Below are positions 45,418 through 53,825 of a stretch of 64,000 nucleotides of DNA, piece by piece. The notes below the pieces were generated by a model, which was not told the DNA's origin, did no database searches, and worked only from the letters and a program-made list of their open reading frames with translations. Both the position numbers and the translations under genes were made by a program. The stretch lies in the NCBI GenBank assembly GCA_028284365.1, contig JANQRW010000059.1, forward strand, positions 16,103 to 80,102, given 5' to 3'. The stretch is from Marinicella sp. GTDB taxonomy: Bacteria; Pseudomonadota; Gammaproteobacteria; Xanthomonadales; Marinicellaceae. Position 1 is the stretch's first letter, and the number at the start of each line of letters is the position of its first letter.

Positions 45418-45890
45418 TGCGAATTGGCAGTGGTTTTGATGTACATGCTTTTGGCCCTGGAAATTTTGTCACATTGGGCAATGTTAAGATTCCTCATAAA
45501 CATGGTTTTGTGGCACATTCAGACGGTGATGTTTTGATCCATGCCATTTGCGATGCCTTGCTCGGTGCCTGTGCGTTGGGAGACATCGGTCAGCATTTCC
45601 CCCCCTCAGAACCACAGTGGAAAGATTGTGACAGCGTTTTTTTCCTCAAGCGCTGCCAGCAGCTGATCCAACAACAAGGCTATGAAATTGGCAACATCGA
45701 TTGCACCATCATAGCAGAAACCCCTAAGATCAAACCACACGCCAGCGCCATCCAGGCACGCCTTGCTGAAATTCTGGACACCACAAACAATCAAATCAGC
45801 ATCAAAGCCACCACCACAGAAAAACTCGGCTTTACCGGTCGTGGTGAGGGCGTTGCTGCAGAGGTTGTTTGTTTATTACTCAAAAAGTGA
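45417..45890 (+). CDS. ispF: 2-C-methyl-D-erythritol 2,4-cyclodiphosphate synthase
   Basis: The protein has 157 residues. RIGSGFDVHAF holds the zinc-ligand Asp and His; AHSDGDVLIHAICDALLGA, GDIGQHFPP and the CDP-binding ATTTEKLGFTGRGEG are all present. It acts two steps after IspD in the MEP pathway. The ATG at 45417 shares a base with the ispD stop (TTTGATG), with AGGGGAG upstream. The 3' end overlaps the convergent SGNH hydrolase gene by 15 bp. Confidence 0.95.
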   Translation: MRIGSGFDVHAFGPGNFVTLGNVKIPHKHGFVAHSDGDVLIHAICDALLGACALGDIGQHFPPSEPQWKDCDSVFFLKRCQQLIQQQGYEIGNIDCTIIAETPKIKPHASAIQARLAEILDTTNNQISIKATTTEKLGFTGRGEGVAAEVVCLLLKK

Positions 45891-46727
45891 TTTGTGAATC
45901 GTATCAAAGCGAAATCTGAAATACTGATCAAAGGTATTTTGTACCAAGACATCATAACCCTCTGCGCCTAAATGAAAACAATCAATCACAAACCCAACAT
46001 TGATTCGCATTGATTGAACAGGGCTGGGTAAGTCTAAATTGCCCGGCGGCAGTATTTCTCCCGGTTGTATGGGCGGATCGGCATCGACAAAGCCAAAATA
46101 ATTTTGCATTAAACCAAAATGGCTGACATGAAAAACTTTGGGGTTGGTTGATGCTGATGACGCGAAAGCCTGTTCAAATGACACCGCAACCGTATTCAAC
46201 TCCAGTGGCGCAGGATTCCCTAGGCTGTTGTGAAGATTGGCACAAATCAGCCCTGTAAAACCTCCTGTGGTGTCCTCAAAATTTGGGTAATCGTAAAAAC
46301 TCAACACAATCTCCATACCAATGTCATGGGCCAGGATATGATCAACCACTATTTGTAAGTCGATGATGATTTGATTCTGGATAGCAGTGACTTCCATCGG
46401 CATAGCAGCTGTACTCCACTGGTCCAGAAAATCATTGCCGCCTAAAGTCAGTTGCACGGTATCAATGGTTGGGTTGGCATTGAGGGCATCGGTGATCTTC
46501 TGTAACTCACTGGGCACGACCCAATCGCTGGCAGTTGAACCACTGATGGCCACATCATTTCCTAATGCAATAAATTGTGGATAATTACTGTCAGCAAAGA
46601 CTTGGTTGTGAATACCATCATTCCATTGTTGTTCAGCCCAGCTGTCACCTACTATTAACACTTTGGTGGTTTGTGCCATCTGCTCAAATGGCAACAGCAA
46701 TAAAATTATGGTTGCTATCTTTTTCAA
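45876..46727 (-). CDS. Secreted SGNH/GDSL-type hydrolase
   Basis: The protein has 283 residues and a signal peptide (about 1-18). It is recognised by VLIVGDSWAEQQW (block I, nucleophile Ser in GDSW), LGGNDFLDQW (block III, oxyanion Asn) and IDCFHLGAEGYDVL (block V, catalytic Asp-x-x-His). It is an exported esterase or lipase of unknown substrate. The frame is intact with the complete triad. Its last 15 bp overlap the ispF 3' end. Confidence 0.85.
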   Translation of the reverse strand: MKKIATIILLLLPFEQMAQTTKVLIVGDSWAEQQWNDGIHNQVFADSNYPQFIALGNDVAISGSTASDWVVPSELQKITDALNANPTIDTVQLTLGGNDFLDQWSTAAMPMEVTAIQNQIIIDLQIVVDHILAHDIGMEIVLSFYDYPNFEDTTGGFTGLICANLHNSLGNPAPLELNTVAVSFEQAFASSASTNPKVFHVSHFGLMQNYFGFVDADPPIQPGEILPPGNLDLPSPVQSMRINVGFVIDCFHLGAEGYDVLVQNTFDQYFRFRFDTIHKSLFE

Positions 46728-46794
46728 TCTAATAAACCCGCTGTTTTTATGCTTTTATTTGCTGTTACAATACGATTCATCACTCACATTGCCA

Positions 46795-47175
46795 ATGTCT
46801 TTTTGTATGTATATTATTGTAAAACAAATGCATGTCATATTGGTCATCATCAGCGTGGCTTTGTTTCAAGTGAGGTATTGGCGGATAAAATTCTTACAGC
46901 AGGAAACCAATAAACTCAGCAAAGTCATGCCCCATGTGGTCGATACACTTTTATTGATTGCGGGAGTTTCTCTGGCATGGCTGGGTGGATTTTCACCGTT
47001 TAATTCTCATTGGCTTTTGGTCAAAATAATTGCTGTGGTCGCCTACATTTTACTGGGCTTTATCGCCATGCGCAATGTTGGTTTAAAGCAGTGGCTTGCT
47101 TACCTATTGGCCACCATAATTGTACTTTATATCATGTCAGTGGCACATTTAAAAACAGTCTGGCCACTGCCATGA
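46795..47175 (+). CDS. SirB2-like inner-membrane protein
   Basis: The protein has 126 residues from the ATG at 46795 (alternative at 46807). Four predicted TM helices and the pattern MYIIVKQMHVILVIISVALFQVRY, MPHVVDTLLLIAGVSLAW and LLVKIIAVVAYILLGFIAM fit the SirB2 family, whose biochemical role is unknown. Its stop overlaps the folK start (ATGA), so it is translationally coupled to a folate gene. Confidence 0.85.
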   Translation: MSFCMYIIVKQMHVILVIISVALFQVRYWRIKFLQQETNKLSKVMPHVVDTLLLIAGVSLAWLGGFSPFNSHWLLVKIIAVVAYILLGFIAMRNVGLKQWLAYLLATIIVLYIMSVAHLKTVWPLP

Positions 47176-47702
47176 GCCAATCACAACAGCACGTTTATTA
47201 TTTAGGCATTGGTAGCAACACCAATCGCCGCGAGAACATCCAATCCTGTTTGAATTATTTTTTAAACTCATTTACATTTTGTGAAATTTCACCGGTATAT
47301 CGCTCTGCTGCCTTTGGCTTTAAAGGGCCTGATTTTTTTAATCTTGTGACAAAAATTCAAACGGCATTCAAGCCCAGTGACTTAAAATTTTGGACCCAAC
47401 AAATTGAAAACATCCATGGCCGAGACCGTTCTAAACCACGTTACTCAAATCGCACCTTGGACATAGACTTGTTGCTTTGTGATGATCTGGTTATTGATGA
47501 CGGCTTTGTACAAATTCCCAGGCGTGAAATTTTAAAGCGACCTTATGTATTGAAACCCTTACAAGATTTAGCACCTGACCTGATTCATCCCTTGGTACAA
47601 AAAAGGCTTGTCAACTTATGGCAAGCCTTGATGGTTTCAAATCAATCCAGTCTTGAACTGGTTGATGATATTTTTACATATCAACGATGTCATCACCTAT
47701 GA
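47172..47702 (+). CDS. folK: 6-hydroxymethyl-7,8-dihydropterin pyrophosphokinase
   Basis: The protein has 176 residues. GIGSNTNRREN, FFNLVTKIQT, and RDRSKPRYSNRTLDIDLLL (catalytic Asp pair) are the HPPK motifs. It pyrophosphorylates hydroxymethyl-dihydropterin for dihydropteroate synthesis. The ATG at 47172 overlaps the SirB2 stop; the longer upstream frame runs through that gene and was rejected. The 3' end converges with the solenoid gene, overlapping by 29 bp. Confidence 0.93.
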   Translation: MSQSQQHVYYLGIGSNTNRRENIQSCLNYFLNSFTFCEISPVYRSAAFGFKGPDFFNLVTKIQTAFKPSDLKFWTQQIENIHGRDRSKPRYSNRTLDIDLLLCDDLVIDDGFVQIPRREILKRPYVLKPLQDLAPDLIHPLVQKRLVNLWQALMVSNQSSLELVDDIFTYQRCHHL

Positions 47703-48342
47703 TTTCACCAACTTTAGCTGAATCTGCAACGAATAATTTAACCTTCTTCTTAAAGATTAAATCACCTTTAACCACCACATTCTTACCAATATAAACTTGA
47801 GGTACTTTTTTGTTGCTGTTGAACCAACCAGTGGATTTTTCAATAATGACATCACCACTGACTACAGTGCCTTCATCTAATTTGATGTTACCGTTTACCG
47901 TTTCAATTTTGCCATCTACTTCAGTACCAATAGCGGTGATTTTACCATTGACTGTTTCAATACCACTTTCCAAGACACAGCCCATACCGGCTGTGACTGA
48001 ACCATTAACGGTTTCTGCATGGCCCTTGATTAAGCAGCTGGAGCCCAAATCAATAGAACCATTGACTGTTTCTGCATGATCTGCAACCACACCATCTTTG
48101 AAACGGATGCTGCCATTAACGGTTTCTGCTTTGCCTACAATGGCATTTTCACCCACTCTTATTGAACCATTTACTGTATCTAAATTATCCACATGCGCTT
48201 TATCGCCGACAGTAATACTGCCATTGACTGAGTCATAATCCTTTTCTGGGGATTTGGTACCGGCAGCCACTTTCTCACTGCCGAAAACACCCGCATTCGC
48301 GGTAATGGTGATGGCCAATAAAACAATTAATACGTACTTCAT
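47674..48342 (-). CDS. Exported VNGSI-repeat beta-solenoid protein
   Basis: The protein has 222 residues from the ATG at 48342, with a signal peptide (MKYVLIVLLAITITANA). It contains seven repeats of about 20 residues with the core (D/E)(S/T)VNG(S/K/N)(I/V), starting DSVNGSITVGDKAHVD and ending ETVNGNIKLDEG. This resembles DUF342/bactofilin-like polymer-forming solenoids, but in a secreted form. The C-terminal part contains QVYIGKNVVVKGDLIFKKK. Function is unknown. Confidence 0.75.
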   Translation of the reverse strand: MKYVLIVLLAITITANAGVFGSEKVAAGTKSPEKDYDSVNGSITVGDKAHVDNLDTVNGSIRVGENAIVGKAETVNGSIRFKDGVVADHAETVNGSIDLGSSCLIKGHAETVNGSVTAGMGCVLESGIETVNGKITAIGTEVDGKIETVNGNIKLDEGTVVSGDVIIEKSTGWFNSNKKVPQVYIGKNVVVKGDLIFKKKVKLFVADSAKVGEIIGDDIVDM

Positions 48343-48395
48343 GATTATCCTCTGTTCGTTTGATTTGTACAAATAACGTACTTTGGTACAAAATG

Positions 48396-48947
48396 TTACT
48401 CTTGCCTTGAATATTTTTCAAATTTGTATTCACCCACTGCCAACTGATTTAATTCGAATGCGCCGATTTGGCAACGAATCAAACGCAAAACCGGCAAGCC
48501 AACAGCCGCACTCATACGTCGTACCTGACGATTTTTTCCTTGGTTTATGGTGATGAATAACCAACTGGTTGGGACGCTTTGTCGCACTCTGATGGGTGGG
48601 CTTCGTTTCCAAACCCAAGCCGGTTTTTTAGCCAACAAATCAACTCGCAATGCTTTCGCCACATAGTCTTTTACGGTAACGCCTGTTCTGAGCTGCTTTA
48701 ATTGACTGGCTTGCGGCCGACCTTCAACTTGGATCAAATATGTTTTATGGATTTTCCTACCAGCAATTTGATGTTGAATTCTGCCGTTATCAGTTAACAG
48801 TATCAAACCTTCAGAATCATAGTCCAAACGTCCAGCTGCATAATAACCTGGCACATCGATAAAATCTCCAAGGTGCCGACGATTTGCCGTATCAGTAAAC
48901 TGAGACAATACCTGATAAGGTTTATTGAAAAGAATGACCTGACTCAA
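48396..48947 (-). CDS. rluE: Ribosomal large-subunit pseudouridine synthase (RluE-like)
   Basis: The protein has 183 residues. It starts MSQVILFNKPYQVLSQFTD and contains GRLDYDSEGLILLTDNG with the catalytic Asp, then KTYLIQVEG and GKNRQVRRMSAAVGLPVLRL. The short single-domain type without an S4 domain fits RluE, which modifies one uridine in 23S rRNA helix 89. RluE is the best match among the RsuA-type synthases; the others usually carry S4. Confidence 0.85.
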   Translation of the reverse strand: MSQVILFNKPYQVLSQFTDTANRRHLGDFIDVPGYYAAGRLDYDSEGLILLTDNGRIQHQIAGRKIHKTYLIQVEGRPQASQLKQLRTGVTVKDYVAKALRVDLLAKKPAWVWKRSPPIRVRQSVPTSWLFITINQGKNRQVRRMSAAVGLPVLRLIRCQIGAFELNQLAVGEYKFEKYSRQE

Positions 48948-49132
48948 AATTAACTTAATTCAAAAATGAATCATTGTAACAAAGCTTATATTTTGTATTC
49001 AGACTGAAAACTATTCCAGCAGGAATTTTTAAATTATCGAACAATCTTTTCTACGAATAATTTAGTATTTTTGAACCATTCACCTGAATCAGAAGTCACA
49101 TTACTTACTACTAATAAAAAAGGAGCAATCAC

Positions 49133-49768
49133 ATGGCCTTAACTTTAAGGTATTCCGTATCAGCCTTTGTTGGCATCATAATCACCGCTACATTATTCAT
49201 TGGTATGCTGGGTTTACTCAAACAATCAAAAGCCACACCGTCAAGTGGTGATGTTAATATTGATTTTTCATTTTTGCGTGATTTTAATGAACCTGTTGAA
49301 ACACCTGATCCACCCAAAGAAATCCCAGAACCCAAAGAAGTCATCCAACCACCAGCTGCCCCTACACTTACTGTTAAAGTAGATAACAATCCAGCTATTA
49401 ATTTACCAAAAGATGGCATCAGTAGAAATAAACCTAACTTGTTAGCAGGCATTAAATTACCTGGCTTAGGCAATGGGTGGAGTGACGTCAACGATAACCA
49501 ATCTGGTGCTATCAAAGCTGCCATTGCCCCATTATATCCGCCAACCGAATTGATGAAAAAAACTGAAGGTTGGGTTAGATTACAAATCACCATCAATGAA
49601 TTTGGTGGTGTCAGCGCCGTCAGTGTGGTAGATGCACAACCCAAGCGGGTTTTCGATGCAGCGGCTAAAAAAGCCATTAAGAAGTGGAAGTTTCATCCCA
49701 AAGTGGTCGATGGCCAAGCAGTGTCATTTGTCGTCACTCAAACCATTGAATTCAAAATTGATCAATAA
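49133..49768 (+). CDS. TonB-family energy transducer
   Basis: The protein has 211 residues. An N-terminal TM anchor (about 8-30) is followed by a Pro/Glu/Lys linker (PDPPKEIPEPKEVIQPP) that spans the periplasm, then the TonB C-terminal domain (YPPTELMKKTEGWVRLQITI, AAKKAIKKWKFHP). It couples inner-membrane proton flow to outer-membrane receptors. AAAAAGGAG precedes the ATG. No exbB, exbD or receptor gene adjoins. Its usual partners must lie elsewhere. Confidence 0.9.
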   Translation: MALTLRYSVSAFVGIIITATLFIGMLGLLKQSKATPSSGDVNIDFSFLRDFNEPVETPDPPKEIPEPKEVIQPPAAPTLTVKVDNNPAINLPKDGISRNKPNLLAGIKLPGLGNGWSDVNDNQSGAIKAAIAPLYPPTELMKKTEGWVRLQITINEFGGVSAVSVVDAQPKRVFDAAAKKAIKKWKFHPKVVDGQAVSFVVTQTIEFKIDQ

Positions 49769-49778
49769 ATCACAAAAT

Positions 49779-49803
49779 CGGGCATGATGAACAATCATGC
49801 CCG
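49779..49803. terminator. Bidirectional hairpin between convergent tonB and a small membrane gene
   Basis: CGGGCATGAT (49779-49788) and ATCATGCCCG (49794-49803) are perfect inverted repeats with a 5-base loop. It lies 11 bp after the tonB stop and 11 bp from the stop of the leftward gene. No long T-run follows on the plus strand; on the minus strand ATTTTG follows. It is a plausible shared terminator. Confidence 0.7.
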
Positions 49804-49813
49804 GCTACCACTT

Positions 49814-50062
49814 TTAAGATGCAATCCAACAAAAAGGCAGCAGTAATAACAATAAGAACGGCAACAACAACACTTTAAGTACCAACAAAAACACCCCGCC
49901 TACCATGGTAAAGATAAACAACGGAATTGATATCAGTAAACCCAGTATCAAAATAAATGGGCTGAACACAAGAACCACCAACCAAAATAACAGCTTGATG
50001 ACCAATAACAATAACAGGATGCCGATAAAAGCTTCAACCACCGCCCTATCCAAAATGAACAA
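49814..50062 (-). CDS. Small very hydrophobic membrane protein
   Basis: The protein has 82 residues, nearly all Leu, Ile, Val and Phe, with two to three predicted TM helices and only a few charged residues at the N-terminus. No family was recognised. It lies between tonB (convergent) and the isochorismatase-like gene. No clear ribosome-binding site was seen. It could be a real small membrane protein. Confidence 0.5.
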   Translation of the reverse strand: MFILDRAVVEAFIGILLLLLVIKLLFWLVVLVFSPFILILGLLISIPLFIFTMVGGVFLLVLKVLLLPFLLLLLLPFCWIAS

Positions 50063-50124
50063 GTATTTAAAATAGCAAACGCGAGCCTAAAACGTCAGTG
50101 CCAAAAGTATTGTTTCATGATCTG

Positions 50125-50670
50125 TTATTTGAGCAGTTGTGATATTGCCTTAAATACTGGATGTTTGGCCGTTTGCATCAATTCAAACAGAATCATTTCA
50201 GTGCTGGTGACTTCAGCGCCTGCCAGTTGCATGTTGTTTAAGGCCAACTTTTTGTTATTCAACAAACGCGATGATACTGCTTGCTGATTGAGTTTTACCT
50301 GATAATCATTATTTAATAAGTCCAGTACCGTTTGGTAAACACAAACATGCGTTTCGATACCGGTAACGATGCACTGAGTTCTGCCACTGTTTTTCAAAGT
50401 ATCCATATAACCAGCGGCACCACAGGAACTGAATGTTATTTTCTCAAAATAACTGGCATCATCCAACAAAACCTTAATGGCCTCTTTGGTCTCGCCCAGA
50501 CCCTTTGGGTATTGCTCAAACCAATGAATAGGAATATTCAACACCGATGCGGCTTTGATCATGATCTCCAGATGCTTAAACAAATCTTCCTTATCGTGCA
50601 TCATCTCTGCCAAACGACCTTGCACATCAATCACCAACAAGACAGTCTTTTCCGTTACAAATCTATTCAT
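50125..50670 (-). CDS. Isochorismatase-family cysteine hydrolase
   Basis: The protein has 181 residues. VLLVIDVQGRLAEMM holds the catalytic Asp, YFEKITFSS the Lys, and GIETHVCVYQTVLDLL the nucleophile Cys, so the D-K-C triad is complete. The family hydrolyses amides and related compounds. The substrate cannot be assigned. It lies 18 bp downstream of the thioredoxin-like gene on the same strand and is probably co-transcribed. Confidence 0.88.
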   Translation of the reverse strand: MNRFVTEKTVLLVIDVQGRLAEMMHDKEDLFKHLEIMIKAASVLNIPIHWFEQYPKGLGETKEAIKVLLDDASYFEKITFSSCGAAGYMDTLKNSGRTQCIVTGIETHVCVYQTVLDLLNNDYQVKLNQQAVSSRLLNNKKLALNNMQLAGAEVTSTEMILFELMQTAKHPVFKAISQLLK

Positions 50671-50688
50671 ATGTCAATTCTAGGCGCT

Positions 50689-51219
50689 TTACAACAATGC
50701 TTGCAATGCCTTCCTGATTTGAGCCGACCAATAAGGTGCTAAACGCACCGACTTAGCACCGTGGGATGCTTTTTGTTTGACTAAATGATTGGCTTGTACG
50801 GTTCTCAAATCGAACACCAACTTCCCAGCTTGATCAAAAATCAATACACCAGGGGTGCCATAGATTCTATATTTTTCCGCAACTGCTTCTGCTTTAGGAA
50901 ACAAAGTGAAATTTAAACCTTTACTCCGCAGATAAGCTTGTGGATCATCGTCCTCATTAATATTTAAAGCATACACCTTTAAGTTCAATGGTTCTTCATA
51001 TTGATACAGTGCACTTTGTATGTGTGGCATCAGCTGTTGGCAGTATGGGCACCACGTTGCCCAGAAAAACAACACCGTAATTTGTTTATTCTCAATGGCC
51101 TGCTGTGGAAATTCATAACTGATATTTCGCGAATCCTCAAGTGACCAAGTTACTTCTTCAGACAATCCAGTGGTCGCAACAACAAATAATAAAACAGCCA
51201 ATAATATGCTGGTTTTCAT
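50689..51219 (-). CDS. TlpA/ResA-like periplasmic thioredoxin
   Basis: The protein has 176 residues and a signal peptide (about 1-20). It contains FFWATWCPYCQQLMPHIQSAL with the redox CPYC and the later cis-Pro block YGTPGVLIFDQAG. The family reduces periplasmic disulfides, for example during cytochrome c maturation. A C-terminal tail with a Lys/Arg-rich stretch (QKASHGAKSVRLAPYW) is longer than in short members. It is in front of the isochorismatase gene. Confidence 0.87.
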   Translation of the reverse strand: MKTSILLAVLLFVVATTGLSEEVTWSLEDSRNISYEFPQQAIENKQITVLFFWATWCPYCQQLMPHIQSALYQYEEPLNLKVYALNINEDDDPQAYLRSKGLNFTLFPKAEAVAEKYRIYGTPGVLIFDQAGKLVFDLRTVQANHLVKQKASHGAKSVRLAPYWSAQIRKALQALL

Positions 51220-51299
51220 GATACATCCTGGTTTTAAAATCCCTTAATTGACCCAAATGCCCAGAATAAAGCACAAATAAAATAACAGCAAATCAACGT

Positions 51300-52100
51300 T
51301 TATTCTGCCAGTCCAGAGATGGTTTTGATTTGGCGCACCCATGCCCTGGCCGCCAATGATGGTGGTAATTGACTCCGTTGTGCCAAAGCCTGTTCTCGAT
51401 TATCAAAAAGACCAACCAAAACAATCCACCAGTCAGCACCATTGACTTGGGTTTTAACTATGGTGTGAGGTAAATCTTGCAGCCCATTATCACTGACAAA
51501 TTGATCCAATTGATGGCCACTGGACGTACCTACCACCTGAAACGACCACTTTTCAGCATGGTTATTTTGCCAGTTATTAAAATTGCTCTCCGGATTAACG
51601 GCTGCTAATTGTGGTTCTGAACTTACAACTGTTGGTTCAGTGATCGTTGCTGGAAATACCCCCGAATCACCCTTTTTAGAATCTTTTTCATACTCTTTTT
51701 CTGCCCTTGTGTCAGGATTTTGCGGCATGGAATCTTTGACTTGTTCATTGATGTTTGTCTGATTCTGCCCTTTGGTCGTGGCAGGTTCATCAACACTTGA
51801 CTCGATAATGTTGTTATTAAAATCCATGGTTTTGATTTCAACCTGACCATCAATCACCGCATTTGTCCCTGAGGGCGACTCTTTTCTTACCAGTTGTAAG
51901 GCTTTTTCCTGTGCTTTTTCTTGTTCATCAGCTGGCGCACAAACCCACTGTTTTTTAGCTGCAAAACAAACTATTTCCGTTTCTGGCAGTGGCAGGTTTT
52001 CTTCATCAAGGCCATCTTGAGCAACCGAAAAACCTGACACAAACAACAACACTGCCAATTCTCTCAAACTCAAATGATATGTTGCGTACTTTGTTTTCAT
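51300..52100 (-). CDS. SPOR-domain protein (aroKB-linked, DamX position)
   Basis: The protein has 266 residues. A hydrophobic N-terminal segment (about 10-28) is followed by a long polar linker rich in Glu, Asp, Lys and Thr. The C-terminal SPOR-like domain (about 185-262) reads WSFQVVGTSSGHQLDQFV, then WWIVLVGLFDNREQALAQRSQLP. SPOR domains bind denuded peptidoglycan at the septum. It starts 7 bp after aroB, the position of damX in the E. coli order aroK-aroB-damX, though it is shorter than DamX and lacks its long N-terminal cytoplasmic part. Confidence 0.75.
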   Translation of the reverse strand: MKTKYATYHLSLRELAVLLFVSGFSVAQDGLDEENLPLPETEIVCFAAKKQWVCAPADEQEKAQEKALQLVRKESPSGTNAVIDGQVEIKTMDFNNNIIESSVDEPATTKGQNQTNINEQVKDSMPQNPDTRAEKEYEKDSKKGDSGVFPATITEPTVVSSEPQLAAVNPESNFNNWQNNHAEKWSFQVVGTSSGHQLDQFVSDNGLQDLPHTIVKTQVNGADWWIVLVGLFDNREQALAQRSQLPPSLAARAWVRQIKTISGLAE

Positions 52101-52107
52101 GATGCTC

Positions 52108-53196
52108 TTAGGTGTGGGTTAAGCAAGATTGTAATGTAATCAGTATCTCTGAATCTTTGACGCCTTCTGCAATAAATGCAGCACCAAGACCTCGCATCAA
52201 AATCAAACGGTGCTGATCGTTCACAACTTTCTTATCTGCTTTCATCAACTGCAATAACTCATCACTGGATACATTGACATCCAGCTTAATTGGCAAATCA
52301 AAGGCTTGCAACAAGTTTTCCAGCATTTTTCGTATACCAACGTCACAATGCCCTAATTGAGCCGATAACTCTGCTGCCATGACCATCCCTAAAGCCACAG
52401 CTTCACCATGTAAATAATGATAGTGAGTCGCAATTTCAATGGCGTGACCAAAGGTGTGGCCCAAGTTCAACAAAGCCCGTTTACCTTGTTCTTTTTCATC
52501 TTGTTCCACAATCTCAGCTTTGAACTCACAACATTTAGCAATGAGATTTTGTAAAACATCCGCATCACGATTTTTAATTGAGTCGACATGGCTAGATAAC
52601 CAGTAAAAAAAGTCAGGTTGATCAATACCACCATATTTAATGGCCTCGCCAATACCTGCATTAAACTCTCTTTCTGGCAATGTATTCAGTGTTTTTATAT
52701 TTACGATGACTGCTTTGGGTTGATGAAATGCCCCAATTAAATTTTTTCCTTTGGAGTGATTAATGCCAGTTTTTCCACCAACTGATGCATCGATTTGTGA
52801 TAACAAAGTTGTTGGAATCTGGATAAAATCAATCCCTCTCATCCAACTGGCTGCAGCAAAACCTGTCATGTCACAAATCACGCCGCCGCCTAGAGAAATT
52901 AACAAATCAGAGCGATTGAACTGATGTTCAGCCAAAGCATCTAGAATGCGTTGCCAACTTCTGACGTTTTTATGAACTTCACCATCTTCCAACACACAAG
53001 TGAATACTTTGTTCTCTGGAAATAAATCAACAATGTGATCTAAGTACAAGGGTGCCACCGTGGTGTTACTCACCACCATGATCTTGCGTTTGGTTAACTC
53101 CTGTTCTAGACCGCTTAAATTAAATGCCTGGAGGTCAATGATGATTGGGTATGTGTTATCAGGCAGAGAAATATTGACCTGTTTAAATGTGTTCAT
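52108..53196 (-). CDS. aroB: 3-dehydroquinate synthase
   Basis: The protein has 362 residues. It is recognised by SLGGGVICDMTGFAAASWMRGIDFIQIPTTLL, SQIDASVGGKTGINHSKGKNLIGAFHQP and NLGHTFGHAIE with the zinc-ligand His. It cyclises DAHP in the shikimate pathway. Its ATG overlaps the aroK stop by 4 bp, and the SPOR-domain gene begins 7 bp downstream. Confidence 0.95.
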   Translation of the reverse strand: MNTFKQVNISLPDNTYPIIIDLQAFNLSGLEQELTKRKIMVVSNTTVAPLYLDHIVDLFPENKVFTCVLEDGEVHKNVRSWQRILDALAEHQFNRSDLLISLGGGVICDMTGFAAASWMRGIDFIQIPTTLLSQIDASVGGKTGINHSKGKNLIGAFHQPKAVIVNIKTLNTLPEREFNAGIGEAIKYGGIDQPDFFYWLSSHVDSIKNRDADVLQNLIAKCCEFKAEIVEQDEKEQGKRALLNLGHTFGHAIEIATHYHYLHGEAVALGMVMAAELSAQLGHCDVGIRKMLENLLQAFDLPIKLDVNVSSDELLQLMKADKKVVNDQHRLILMRGLGAAFIAEGVKDSEILITLQSCLTHT

Positions 53197-53753
53197 GGGT
53201 TTCGTTTGGTTGTTTTTTTAGGTTCTTTGCACAAGTGAGCCACAATCTTTTTGGCCATTCCATATGAACTGGTCCGGCCACTGGCAAAAACGATATCGGC
53301 CACTTCATCATATAAGGGATTTCTGATGCGAGCCAAATTCAGCAACCTTTCGCGGCGTCCTGTACCCCGCAACAAAGGCCGTTGTTTATCTCTCTTAAGA
53401 CGCTTGAGCTGGTGTTTTACTTCGGTTTTTAGGTACACCACTAAATTATCAGTGCTTTTAAGGATTTCTCGGTTTTCCGGAGTCACAACAATACCACCAC
53501 CAGTGGCTATTATCGCATTTCTTCGCGCCATCAATTCAGCCAGCATGGCAGTTTCCCTGGCACGAAAACCAGCTTCTTTTTCAATTTCAAAGATCAGGTT
53601 AATTGACACACCAGTGCGCTTTTCTAACTCTTGATCGACATCCACAAAAGTTTTTCCCAGTTTCTGTGCCATTTGTTTACCCACAGTAGTTTTGCCGGCA
53701 CCCATAGGGCCGACCAAAATAATGCTCTCTGGTATGTGATTACTTGTGGTCAT
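53193..53753 (-). CDS. aroK: Shikimate kinase
   Basis: The protein has 186 residues. GPMGAGKTTVGKQMA is the Walker A loop, VDVDQELEKRTG the shikimate-binding Asp region, and ATGGGIVVTPENRE and RPLLRG are further conserved blocks. It phosphorylates shikimate. The order aroK-aroB-SPOR is conserved in gammaproteobacteria. It is first in the operon. Confidence 0.95.
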   Translation of the reverse strand: MTTSNHIPESIILVGPMGAGKTTVGKQMAQKLGKTFVDVDQELEKRTGVSINLIFEIEKEAGFRARETAMLAELMARRNAIIATGGGIVVTPENREILKSTDNLVVYLKTEVKHQLKRLKRDKQRPLLRGTGRRERLLNLARIRNPLYDEVADIVFASGRTSSYGMAKKIVAHLCKEPKKTTKRNP

Positions 53754-53825
53754 GTCAGTGCCATTCTATCAGATGTTGAACAACACAAACTCAGATTATC
53801 AACCTGAAAAACAACCATGTTTTTA

